Shown piece after piece: positions 1-9,240 of a DNA stretch of 64,000 bases. The notes beneath the pieces are model-generated. The model did not search any database. It had not been told where the DNA came from and saw only the letters and a program-made list of their open reading frames with translations. The DNA is taken from the NCBI GenBank assembly GCA_016781525.1, contig JADDQE010000263.1, forward strand, positions 1-64,000. Reading direction: 5' to 3'. Positions within the stretch are counted from its first letter, which is position 1. Each line of letters begins with the position of its first letter. This stretch comes from a bacterium (GTDB lineage Bacteria; Chloroflexota; Chloroflexia; Chloroflexales; Kallotenuaceae). The translations under genes were made by a program, and so were the position numbers.

Positions 1-142
1 CCGTTGTAGCGTCCATAATGAGAGCCGTGATCGGAAGCGGCTCCTGACATACTGTCTGCTGCGATGTCCAAGCGCGAATATAGCGCATGTACGCCGCGTT
101 GTACTTCTTGTGTCAGCTAACTCATCGATGGAGATCACCTTA

Positions 143-406
143 ATGGCAGACGAATACACCGTAAGAACGCGGACCAGCTATATTGATAACGTAACGTCGG
201 CCTTCCTCATGGCGCTGTTCGACGGCTTACTCTTCTTCACATCATTTTTTGTCTTGTGGATCAACGAGGGCCGTACCAATCCGGCAACGGTTGCCCGCAT
301 GAGCATCGCGATATCGTCCAGCTCGGTTGACGCTTCGGTCGAAGGCAAGTTAGTCGCGGCGACAGGGAAGCTCACCAGCATGGAGCAGCTTGGTGACGGA
401 CGCTGA
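143..406 (+). pseudogene. N-terminal fragment of a TMEM43-family membrane protein
   Basis: MADEYTVRTRTSY...LLFFTSFFVLWINEGRTN...SVDASVEGKLVAATGKLTSMEQLGD resembles the TMEM43 N-terminus (TM helix, WxNEGR, EGKLVxxxGK); the ORF then hits stops, so most of the usual length is missing. Confidence 0.5.
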
Positions 407-490
407 TCGTAGCGGCGATTATTCTCGGCCGTCGTACCGGCAGGCCAGCCTTGACCACGACCACGGCCTAGTCTCAACTGCTCGAATCGG

Positions 491-519
491 AGGCGGAATC
501 GGCATCGCTGATTCCGCCT
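491..519. terminator. Hairpin, possible terminator
   Basis: Perfect 10-bp inverted repeat AGGCGGAATC-N9-GATTCCGCCT followed by TAGCTCTT. Confidence 0.4.
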
Positions 520-815
520 TAGCTCTTAACGAAGTCAGCTCCCCCGTACGACTGCCCAATCACTCTGTTCCGCAAGCGTATGAGCCGTATGCGGGCCGCA
601 CGAATCGGTCGAAAGCTTACGGTACATTGGTGCGAGCGTGGTAGTGATGGGCGAGGGGCTGACCTGCGATCGCACGTGTGAGGTCTCTCTGCCCGAGGCC
701 GCAGTGACGGTTAGACCGGCTGTTGCATAAGGGTACAGACCAGCTTTATTTTCCGCGGTCTTCCACTCGCGTGGCGTACAGCCAAGGTATTTGTCAGAAA
801 GGATGCGTATCCTCC

Positions 816-1160
816 ATGCGTGGAATTATTATTGTCATTATAGTCGCGGCCCTTTGCGTCAGCTGCGGCACGGTCGCTTTAGGACTGCCCGGTGCTATCA
901 TCTTCGCGATTAACTCCCCGCTAATTCAAATCATCTTTGGTCCGACGGCACTGGAGCAGCTGCCTCCTGATAGTATGTGGCCGATTGCCATCGTCATAAC
1001 TCTGCTGTGGCCGATCGGGCTGATCATCGGCTACCTCGTGGCTTACCATGGCTTATCGCCGGCGTCGAGGAGCGGCCGGATCGGGCTCTGGGCTGGGGTC
1101 ATCCTGGGCTGGAACGCTATTCTGACGTTCGGTTGCTACTACCTCGGGCGAACGGGCTAG
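816..1160 (+). CDS. Small multi-pass membrane protein, unknown function
   Basis: ORF from MRGIIIVIIVAALCV; three to four hydrophobic segments. Confidence 0.55.
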   Translation: MRGIIIVIIVAALCVSCGTVALGLPGAIIFAINSPLIQIIFGPTALEQLPPDSMWPIAIVITLLWPIGLIIGYLVAYHGLSPASRSGRIGLWAGVILGWNAILTFGCYYLGRTG

Positions 1161-1280
1161 GGCCGCACACGGTGGCTCTTTCGCGTCCACTTGCCGCGGC
1201 CGTGACTGCTATGTGCGGCCGTGGATGTGCGCGCTGCCGGCCGGAGTACTGCTCAAGGGTGCGGGCGTTCGGCATGTTTT

Positions 1281-1476
1281 CTAGCATGTCGTAGCTATGA
1301 ATGTTCGATACGCCTCAATCGCTGCCTCGGCGCCTAACCTCGGGCTCGACAGTACGGGAACGCTCAAGTCCGAGCACAGCTGCGCGGCAGGTGCCATCGA
1401 TGCTTGAGCCAGCACGATCACATCGCCGAGCATTGCCGCCTTACCGCTGGGGTTGAAACCCCGCCACTTGAGGGGG
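1281..1476 (-). pseudogene. C-terminal remnant of Asp/Glu/hydantoin racemase-like protein
   Basis: GDVIVLAQASMAPAAQLCSDLSVPVLSSPRLGAEAAIEAYR matches the C-terminal region of Asp/Glu racemases; no N-terminal half present. Confidence 0.6.
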
Positions 1477-1486
1477 TTATTTTTTG
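1457..1486 (+). terminator. Intrinsic terminator-like hairpin
   Basis: AACCCC-gccacttgag-GGGGTT followed by ATTTTTT. Confidence 0.5.
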
Positions 1487-1581
1487 TCAAAGTCAACCAC
1501 CGCACAGCGCTCCCGCTGTCGTGCAAGCGAGTGATCGATGGTGTTTTTGCCTGCCGCGGTTGGACCAGTCAAGATCAGCAT
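1477..1581 (-). pseudogene. N-terminal P-loop kinase/ATPase fragment
   Basis: 34-aa reading MLILTGPTAAGKNTIDHSLARQRERCAVVDFDKK* carries a Walker A motif GPTAAGKNT and stops at the terminator-like element. Confidence 0.5.
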
Positions 1582-1727
1582 GACGGTTTCTAAACTCAGA
1601 TTAAGGTAGATCAACGTCCCACAGAGCAGCTCTTCCAGCAATTGCTCTGGCTTGAAAACGACCTACAGCACCGCGACGCTTGCATTTGTAATGCTGGGCT
1701 AGCTTGGGGTTTTTTAAGCGTATTGCG

Positions 1728-2204
1728 CTAGGTCGTATGCTTAACGAGGCGTACGAGCTCCAGCCCATCGGGCAAGCGGGTACGTTGTGCAATGGAGTAG
1801 CCGTGCTTCTGATAGAGCGTGATCGCGGGAGCATTCCTAGCTGCGGTTGAAACGGTGTGCCTCCCTCCGGGCTCTGCCAACTGTTCGACGGCACGCAGGA
1901 GGGCGCTGGCGATACCACGGCGAAAGGCACGCGGATGGACAATCAGGCGTCCAATATCGACGAGCCCGGACGTGGCGTGAAATGACAGGACGCCGACGAG
2001 AGCCTGTGGCATCCAGTAACCGAGAAAGTGCTCGTCTTCATGTTGAATGTCCTCCGCAGTGACGCGGAGCGGCGGGAAATCCGGATATTCGATTAAGTCC
2101 CGCTCCACCGCATACGCGGCTTGTTGAAGGTGATAGATGTACTCGGCAATCGTGGCATCACGATGGTTGATGCTAGTTACCATAAAGCCCATACGGTGGA
2201 GCAC
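1728..2204 (-). CDS. GNAT family N-acetyltransferase
   Basis: IGRLIVHPRAFRRGIASALLRAVE...NAPAITLYQKHGY motif. Confidence 0.85.
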   Translation of the reverse strand: MLHRMGFMVTSINHRDATIAEYIYHLQQAAYAVERDLIEYPDFPPLRVTAEDIQHEDEHFLGYWMPQALVGVLSFHATSGLVDIGRLIVHPRAFRRGIASALLRAVEQLAEPGGRHTVSTAARNAPAITLYQKHGYSIAQRTRLPDGLELVRLVKHTT

Positions 2205-2487
2205 GCGTCCGTCTCGTTGGCCGCTAGTCTAGCACAATCGGTACATGTGGTGCGAGGCGCTAGCTTGCGTGATGATGTCGCGGGGCAGCGCTCGACCTCC
2301 CAAGCGACCCGACTGAACGTACTTCCACCACGTCAATCCGCGACAGCTCGAGCGTCACGATGAATGCGGCTTTCAGTCATCGTGACTGAAGTTGCTGTTC
2401 CGGCTGCCTCATGCCCGGCCCTCTTGTGCCATACTTGTACAATCGATTGAGCAGAGCCGTTCCAGGCCGTCGACGAAGTATCTCTCT

Positions 2488-3675
2488 CTATCGAAAGGGG
2501 GGATAGTAGGGCATCGGTGGAGTGTCGGGCCATCGCGCTTGGAGCTTTTCCGCAAGGACCTGCGCCGTGGTACCGAGCGCTTCCATGTATCCATACTCGA
2601 CTGTGGCCTGCGCTAATAATTCAAAACGAACAATCGCACGTTGGCGTATCGTTGCAATGCCCCACTCCCCATCACTATTCCAAATGTCCCTGTAGAACTC
2701 AAAGCTGTACAGCGCCCAAAAAGCGCACGCCTTGACCACTTCTTGAAAGAACAAGCTGTCGTCCTCTGCCGCAGGGCAGCCCTTGACTAGCTCAGCTCGA
2801 TAAACGTGCTCGAGGCACCGAATCAAGTCTGCGGGCAGCCGATTGACGCACCAACAGGTCGGGAAATTGCTGCGGGCACGCGCGCCGTCGTTGAGGGCAC
2901 TGCGGAAACATCCCCATTCGAAGTCAAGGAAGCGCACCCATCCATCGTTTACAAGGCAATTATCCGGGCACGTATCACTTTGCGAAAACGCCATGAAAGG
3001 ACCAGGCTCGGCCGCGAAGGCCGTCGCCAACATGATGTCTTTGTCGCATCCAGGGGCTGGAGTGACGCCGGTCATGGTACACAGCTGCGTAAAATGGCCC
3101 ATCAAAAGATCATACTCTCTGCTGAATACTGGCTCGGCTACCGGATCAAGCGGCCCCAGCTTGGAGCGGATCTGCTTATACCTCTCGTGGTGCCCATACG
3201 TCACCGCATTGAGGCGTCCGAGCGAGCGAAAATATGCTTCCAGGGTCCTTTCGGCCTCGTTACGATCCGTTCCAAGCAACGCCTCCACCACGCTTTCGCC
3301 CGAGCCTAGGTCCTCCATGACGACGAGTCCAGCTTGTCGGTCGCCACCCAGAAAGCGTGGCCCAAGTGTCGGATCAAGGTCGAGCAGGGTCAGAAACTCC
3401 AAGCTTGCCCACTCATTGTATAGCTGAAGCGACGGCCCGCTCGGGGCATCGGGAGCATAGGTTTCGCCGGGCTCAAGTGCAGCCGACTTGAGTATGACGG
3501 ACGAAGGCGCATCCGCCGGGCCATCCACCACGGCGCAGCGGACGATATGCGATCGTCCACTTCCACCAGCCGGGCCTTCGCCGGGAACCAGGTGAATCCG
3601 CCGCCCGAAGGTTCGGGCGAGTACCTGCTCTGCGATCGGGACTATACCGGTGGGAAAACTTGCCTGGTTGGTCAT
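2488..3675 (-). CDS. Phosphotransferase (APH/choline-kinase-like fold)
   Basis: MAFSQSDTCPDNCLVNDGWVRFLDFEWG resembles the APH-type catalytic loop; start placed at MTNQASFPTG. Confidence 0.7.
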   Translation of the reverse strand: MTNQASFPTGIVPIAEQVLARTFGRRIHLVPGEGPAGGSGRSHIVRCAVVDGPADAPSSVILKSAALEPGETYAPDAPSGPSLQLYNEWASLEFLTLLDLDPTLGPRFLGGDRQAGLVVMEDLGSGESVVEALLGTDRNEAERTLEAYFRSLGRLNAVTYGHHERYKQIRSKLGPLDPVAEPVFSREYDLLMGHFTQLCTMTGVTPAPGCDKDIMLATAFAAEPGPFMAFSQSDTCPDNCLVNDGWVRFLDFEWGCFRSALNDGARARSNFPTCWCVNRLPADLIRCLEHVYRAELVKGCPAAEDDSLFFQEVVKACAFWALYSFEFYRDIWNSDGEWGIATIRQRAIVRFELLAQATVEYGYMEALGTTAQVLAEKLQARWPDTPPMPYYPPFR

Positions 3676-3884
3676 CCTTGAATACTCCTCCCGACGACAG
3701 GGACCGCGGCGACGGCTCCTGCCGTTGGTTATGGAACGGCACGCAATGCTTGACGAAAGCATTCGGCGTTCGGCAGTGGATTAGGAAGCGGTACATGTAG
3801 GCGGGGCTGACATTCAATAGGCAGCTTATCCGAGCTGCCCACTCTGCCCATGACCGTTCATACTCGCCTGCGTTAGGGGAGCCG

Positions 3885-4661
3885 CTAGGCCGCCTCCGAG
3901 TTTGCCTCCGGCTTGGACTGTTGCGCCGGGTTATGGAGCCGAACGTAGGCAAAGGCCTCGGCGAAATCGCACTCGATGCCGTGCTCACGCGCTTTCTCGG
4001 CCGTCTTGCGAGACCACTCACGGATCATCTCCTCCGGCTTCCAATCCGCCATCTGGCTTGCGTGCGCCATCAGGGCTTGGCACTGGCGGCGAATATCATC
4101 TTCTGTTACGGGGACGAAAATCGTAGGCGTCACCGGGTGCGATAGGTAGACCTCGCTCACGTCATGCGGCTCGAGCCCTTCTTCGAGTAGCTCGAGTGCG
4201 GAAAGACGCGTATTTGCGGTAGGCATGATGGCAGCAAGCGTCGCATCGGCGACCGCACGGTGGTCGGGATGGTTGATGTAGGTTGGGCTGTAGCGAAAGA
4301 GCGGGTCGCCACAGATGACGACATCGGGCCTGACCTGTCGAATGACACGTGCGATTGCAAAGCGTAGCTCAAGCGTTGGCTCGACTCGGCCGTCGGGATA
4401 GCCTAAAAAGGTTACATCCTGCGCACCGAGGACGCGGGCCGCATTTAGCTGCTCCTCTCGCCGGATTGCGGCGAGCTGCGCAGGCGTTTGCTCGGGTTCG
4501 CGGCTGCCACCCGTACCGTCAGTGATGAGTAGAAAGTGAATATAAGCACCAGTGCGCGCCCAGCGCGCCATAGTGCCACCGGCCATAAACTCGGCGTCAT
4601 CGGGATGCGGCGCCACGATCAGTACGCGCTGGGGGTTGGGATTCGGTTGCATGTCCGTCAT
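3885..4661 (-). CDS. PIG-L/LmbE family deacetylase
   Basis: VLIVAPHPDDAEFMAGGTMARWA...HPDHR zinc-binding motifs. Confidence 0.9.
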   Translation of the reverse strand: MTDMQPNPNPQRVLIVAPHPDDAEFMAGGTMARWARTGAYIHFLLITDGTGGSREPEQTPAQLAAIRREEQLNAARVLGAQDVTFLGYPDGRVEPTLELRFAIARVIRQVRPDVVICGDPLFRYSPTYINHPDHRAVADATLAAIMPTANTRLSALELLEEGLEPHDVSEVYLSHPVTPTIFVPVTEDDIRRQCQALMAHASQMADWKPEEMIREWSRKTAEKAREHGIECDFAEAFAYVRLHNPAQQSKPEANSEAA

Positions 4662-4696
4662 ACTACTCCTCGAGAATACGCTGCTTAAGCTCGCCT

Positions 4697-5503
4697 TTAT
4701 GCCTCCGCAATCGCGTGGCGCCAGGCGAGCAGTAGTGCTGATAAGTCGTCGTAAATCGCGCCCGGAGCCTGCTGGCCTGTCTCGGCCTCGGCTCGATCCG
4801 AAACCCCTGTCAAGACCATCGCGGTTTGCAGCCCGGCGTTTGCACCGCCGAGAATATCCGTGTCGTACCGATCTCCGACCATCAAGGTTGTCGCTGCCTC
4901 TGCTTGGAGCAGTGCAAGCGCAGCCTGGAACATCGCGGGCGCGGGTTTGCCGATAATCGTTGATTCTCGATCGGTCGCCGCTGACAACGCCGCAAGGATC
5001 GAGCCCGCACCCGGCACAATCCCATCCTCTGCGGGATAGGTTCGGTCCGGGTTTGTCCCGATAAAGGTAGCACCGGACCGAATGGCAAGGCAGGCGGCTC
5101 GTAGCTTTGCATACGTTAGCTCGAAGTCAATGCCGACGACCACAAACTCGGGCGCGTCTTGGTCCGGAAGGAAGTATCCATCGTCATAGAGTTGCTCAAG
5201 CAAGCCCTCCATGCCAATGGCATGTACGCGTGTGCCGGAAGGCGCGATGGACCGGAGGTACAGATTTGTGGCCATCGCCGAGGTGACGATGTGATCGGCC
5301 GGGATGGCCAAGCCCATGCGCTGAAGCTTGTCGGCTACCTGTGTGGGCGTTCGACCCGCATTGTTGGTAATGCATGCATACACGATGCCATGCTGTTCTA
5401 AAAATCCGAGCAGCTCGTTGACCGCCGGTAACGGCTGTTCACCCCTATAGATCACGCCGTCCATATCAAAAAGTACCGCGGATATTGTTCGAAGATCGAG
5501 CAT
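4697..5503 (-). CDS. HAD-IIA family sugar/glycolate phosphatase (NagD-like)
   Basis: AVLFDMDGVIYRGEQPLPAVNELL...NNAGRTP...VGDRYDTDILGGANAG. Confidence 0.9.
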   Translation of the reverse strand: MLDLRTISAVLFDMDGVIYRGEQPLPAVNELLGFLEQHGIVYACITNNAGRTPTQVADKLQRMGLAIPADHIVTSAMATNLYLRSIAPSGTRVHAIGMEGLLEQLYDDGYFLPDQDAPEFVVVGIDFELTYAKLRAACLAIRSGATFIGTNPDRTYPAEDGIVPGAGSILAALSAATDRESTIIGKPAPAMFQAALALLQAEAATTLMVGDRYDTDILGGANAGLQTAMVLTGVSDRAEAETGQQAPGAIYDDLSALLLAWRHAIAEA

Positions 5504-5591
5504 GAAATCTCCATAAGCGCACTGGAACTCTCGATTGCGCTGCGCTCGTAACCAGGGTGTGCGGCCCTCATAGTTGCGGGGCCCGCTGCCC

Positions 5592-7364
5592 TTACATGCG
5601 CTCGGGCGCACCAATTCCGAGTAGTGCCAATCCGTTCGCTAATGCCTGCGCCGTCGCCGCGACCAGCTGGAGCCGCGCAGCCCGTAGCTCGGGTGTTGCC
5701 GCCTTGAGCACACTCAAGTCACGGTAGAAGCGGGCGAACTCACGTGCAGTGGTGTAGAGCCAATCCGCTATGACGTAGGGCGCGTAATTGCCGCCCGCGC
5801 GGCGTACCGCTTCGGGGAAGCGAGCAAGCTGCTTCAGCACTGCCAGCTCCTGTTCGGCCTCCAGCAGCTGGGCATCACAGGTCGCGGGTAACGTTCCAGC
5901 CTCGCGCAAGATCGAACGGCAGCGCGCGTGCGTGTACTGCAGGTAGGGCGCGCTGTTGCCTTCAAACGAGAGCATGCGCTCCCAGTCGAGGGTGATGTTG
6001 CGCTTGGGATCCTGATACAGATCGTTATAGATCACCGCGCCTACACCGACCTGCTCTGCAATCTCGGCGACCTGCTCAGGAGTAAGATCCGTTTTCCCCT
6101 CGCTGAGCTTTTGCTCAATAATGGACTTCGCACGCGCCACTGCGTCGTCGAGTAGCGCTTCAAGATAAACCATATTGCCTTTGCGCGTGGACAACGCTTC
6201 GCCGTTTGGGCCAAAGATCGTGCCAAACGGGACATGGACAAGCTCAATGTCCCGCGCATAGCCGAGCGCCTTGGTGAGCGCAAAGACCTGCCGAAAATGG
6301 AGCTCCTGCCGCTGATCGACGGCGTAGACAATTTTGGCGGGATGATAGGTTTGCTCGCGATATATGATCGTAGCAATATCGCGCGTAAGATAGAGGGTCG
6401 CGCCGTCCGAGCGCTGGACGAGGAATGTGGGCAGCTCTTTACCGTTGCGGTCAGGGAGTCCCTTGACAACCAGTGCTCCGCCCGCCTCACGTTCCGCCAA
6501 GCCGGCTTCTTCGACTTGACCAAGCACACTTGGCAGCATGTCCGCATAAAAGCTTTCGCCGTGCTGTGTGTCGAAGCGCACAGCTAGCCGGTCGTAGTTG
6601 CGCTGATTAGCCTGAAGCGTCGCCTGCACCATCCACTGCCAGAGCTCGCGTGCGGTCGGGTCGTTCTGTTCGAGCTTGAGCGACCAGGCTCGCGCAGTGT
6701 CGTCGGCACCAGCGGCATCGGCGTCGAAGTCGTCCGCATTGATGCTGCCGAGCAGACGATTATAGCGGCTGTAGATTTCCTCCAGCTTGGCTAGAATGCT
6801 TTCGCCCTCGCCCTCCGGCCGGCCAAACTTTTCGATTGCGGCTAGGAGCGTGCCAAACTGTTTGCCATAATCACCTAAATGGTTGTCGGAGATGGTCTCG
6901 TAACCAAGAAAGGAGAGGATGTTGTTCAAGGATTGTCCGATGATCGTTGACCGTATATGCCCAACATGCATGCGCCGTGCGATATTCGGTGACGAATACT
7001 CGACCACGACTTTCTGACCTTGGCCAAGATCATCGCCGCCGAAGTGCTGGCCCTGTTGACCGACCTCGGCTAATACATTCTGCGCCAGCTGTCTCCGGTT
7101 GACCGTAAAGTTAAGGAACGGCCCGGCAGCCTCCACGCCACCGATCAGGCTGTCACGGGAGATTTTGATTGCCGATGCGAGCTGCTGCGCAAGCTGAGCG
7201 GGCGCCATATTGCTTGCCTTGGCCGCTCTAAAGCAGGGAAAGGCCAGGTCTGCTGGAACATTAGCCTTTGGCTCGGCAAGCTCGATGAGATCGGGCGGCA
7301 CCCGGCCCGTGGTATTGATTGCGCTTCGTATTTCGTCCGCAAAGCGGTCGAGTACATATTTCAT
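5592..7364 (-). CDS. argS: Arginyl-tRNA synthetase
   Basis: VVVEYSSPNIARRMHVGHIRSTIIG (HIGH motif), DNHLGDYGKQFG, C-terminal DALR-like region. Confidence 0.96.
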   Translation of the reverse strand: MKYVLDRFADEIRSAINTTGRVPPDLIELAEPKANVPADLAFPCFRAAKASNMAPAQLAQQLASAIKISRDSLIGGVEAAGPFLNFTVNRRQLAQNVLAEVGQQGQHFGGDDLGQGQKVVVEYSSPNIARRMHVGHIRSTIIGQSLNNILSFLGYETISDNHLGDYGKQFGTLLAAIEKFGRPEGEGESILAKLEEIYSRYNRLLGSINADDFDADAAGADDTARAWSLKLEQNDPTARELWQWMVQATLQANQRNYDRLAVRFDTQHGESFYADMLPSVLGQVEEAGLAEREAGGALVVKGLPDRNGKELPTFLVQRSDGATLYLTRDIATIIYREQTYHPAKIVYAVDQRQELHFRQVFALTKALGYARDIELVHVPFGTIFGPNGEALSTRKGNMVYLEALLDDAVARAKSIIEQKLSEGKTDLTPEQVAEIAEQVGVGAVIYNDLYQDPKRNITLDWERMLSFEGNSAPYLQYTHARCRSILREAGTLPATCDAQLLEAEQELAVLKQLARFPEAVRRAGGNYAPYVIADWLYTTAREFARFYRDLSVLKAATPELRAARLQLVAATAQALANGLALLGIGAPERM

Positions 7365-7692
7365 TCTTGGCTCCCATTGGCATAATTAGTTGTCTCGATT
7401 GTACCACTGCGGAGGTCATGGCCGGCGCGGCTACAAGTGTTTGGGCTCACACGATGCGGGCTGGGCTGCGTCACGAGGAGTGCGGCCTATTGCGCGGTTC
7501 CGGGCTTTTCGTTTGAAGCAGATTTGCACTTGTACCACACACTTTTCACACATTTTCCGCATACGCTCCTTACATCCGTTGCCCATACTACTGCCATCCA
7601 GATGTTGTGGTGCAGAGCAAGGGACTCGGTACAGGCACCCCTGCCAGTGTACCGAGGACCTATGCCGCCAGTATGAGCTCGAGGAGTAAACC

Positions 7693-8433
7693 ATGGACGA
7701 GTGGTACACACACCAGGACTTTCCCGCTCAGCTAGCGGAACATGATGTGACCAGCTGGCAGCAAGCCCGGCGGCGGCAGTACATCGGGATGCTGCTCATC
7801 GTCGTCGGAAGTGTCTTGCTCTGCCTACATGTGAGCGGGCAAGTTGGTGCCTTACCTTCACCCGGTGCGTGGGCGGTCGGGGTAGCGGCAGAGCTGAAGC
7901 ACTTCAACGAAGACCACCTCGCGCTATCGGTCTCGGTGACCGCGTGTGGTATGCTGGTGACTACTCTATTGGGCGGGCACGATAGTACCATGATGAGCAG
8001 TGAAGTAGGGACACTTGATGAGGCGCCACGGGCCGCTGCGCCCGTGCACGCATTTGAACGGTCCGCGTGGTGGCAAGTATCCCTGAACGTCGTATATGTG
8101 CTGGTAGCTGGGCCGCGCGGGCTGGTCTTTCTGCTCTTGCTCTTGATTGGGCTAGCGCTGGATCTGCCGCGCTTGGCGATACGCATGCTACTGGCGGCCT
8201 GCTTCGGTTTGCTGATTACCGCGGCGCGCGGTTCTCTGGGTGTTGCGGTTCGGGCTGCGCTTCCTGTGGGTCGGCGTGATCGTGATCCTCGTCTGGGTCG
8301 TCCAAACCTTGTGGCGGCTGGTCACCTCGCTCGTAACAGCCGTGGTGCGGGTGGTTGCGGCGGTGTTTGTCGACATTATCCATCCACACGGCGCGTGGCA
8401 GCGTGCAGTTCGCAGCATGCGCGATACACGTGA
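7693..8433 (+). CDS. Membrane protein, possibly frameshifted near 8240
   Basis: Several hydrophobic segments; the hydrophobic pattern continues in the +1 frame from 8240 (FGLRFLWVGVIVILVWVVQTLW). Confidence 0.45.
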   Translation: MDEWYTHQDFPAQLAEHDVTSWQQARRRQYIGMLLIVVGSVLLCLHVSGQVGALPSPGAWAVGVAAELKHFNEDHLALSVSVTACGMLVTTLLGGHDSTMMSSEVGTLDEAPRAAAPVHAFERSAWWQVSLNVVYVLVAGPRGLVFLLLLLIGLALDLPRLAIRMLLAACFGLLITAARGSLGVAVRAALPVGRRDRDPRLGRPNLVAAGHLARNSRGAGGCGGVCRHYPSTRRVAACSSQHARYT

Positions 8434-9240
8434 AAGGGCGTCAACACGACGCCCTGGGAACGCCGAGAGAGTCTGGGCTATCGCGGGCCCCATGCGAGGA
8501 CCGGGCGATAGCTTCCTCGACGCATGCGGAGCGGGCTTGAAACGGGTCAGGTGCCAGGTTGTGCCGGAACGTTGGATCTTCGTCCCTGCGATCTGGTGGC
8601 GCCTGGCGCTGTGGGAGCGCCGCCACACGCGGTGGTGGCTGAACATCGAGCTGCCGCCACTGGGATCGCCAGGTTTTACGCCCCAGCCAATGCCGCCGAG
8701 CAGGGGGTGTGCAGCCTCCCAACTGGCAACGTACTGTCCGGGTAGCGCAAAATAGAGCGGAACGGCGAGTGCGGCGGCGGCAAGTACTCCACCACTGAGA
8801 CCCGAGACGAAAATCCGGCTGTTCATGTTGCTCCTCGTGGCATATCAGGCGCCAGATACCCGGTGGCCACCAGCTCCCCCCGATCTCTAGCGCACTTGCC
8901 AGGTATTGACGCGAGGACCTAAGCAAGCTAAGGCACTGGATTCGGTAAGCTCAGTCGCTAGTCTACTTGTCGTTTGACAAAGGTGAAGACCCAGCGGTCC
9001 TCCCTTCATAACGCGTTAAGAGCACGTAAATGTAGGTTGGGAAGGCTACCTACTGTCTCGCGAGCTGACGCGCGGTGCGAACGGCTGTCACGGTTTTCGC
9101 GGCGACACCGATGGGGCGTAGCCGCTGCTAGTCGTCGGACACGCAACAAACAGTGTACGCGGGGACCAGGAGGCGGCGCGCGCTGGCTGCTGTGAAGCAC
9201 AAACCTGGGTTCGTCTTAGAGATAGCGCTCGAGCACACGG

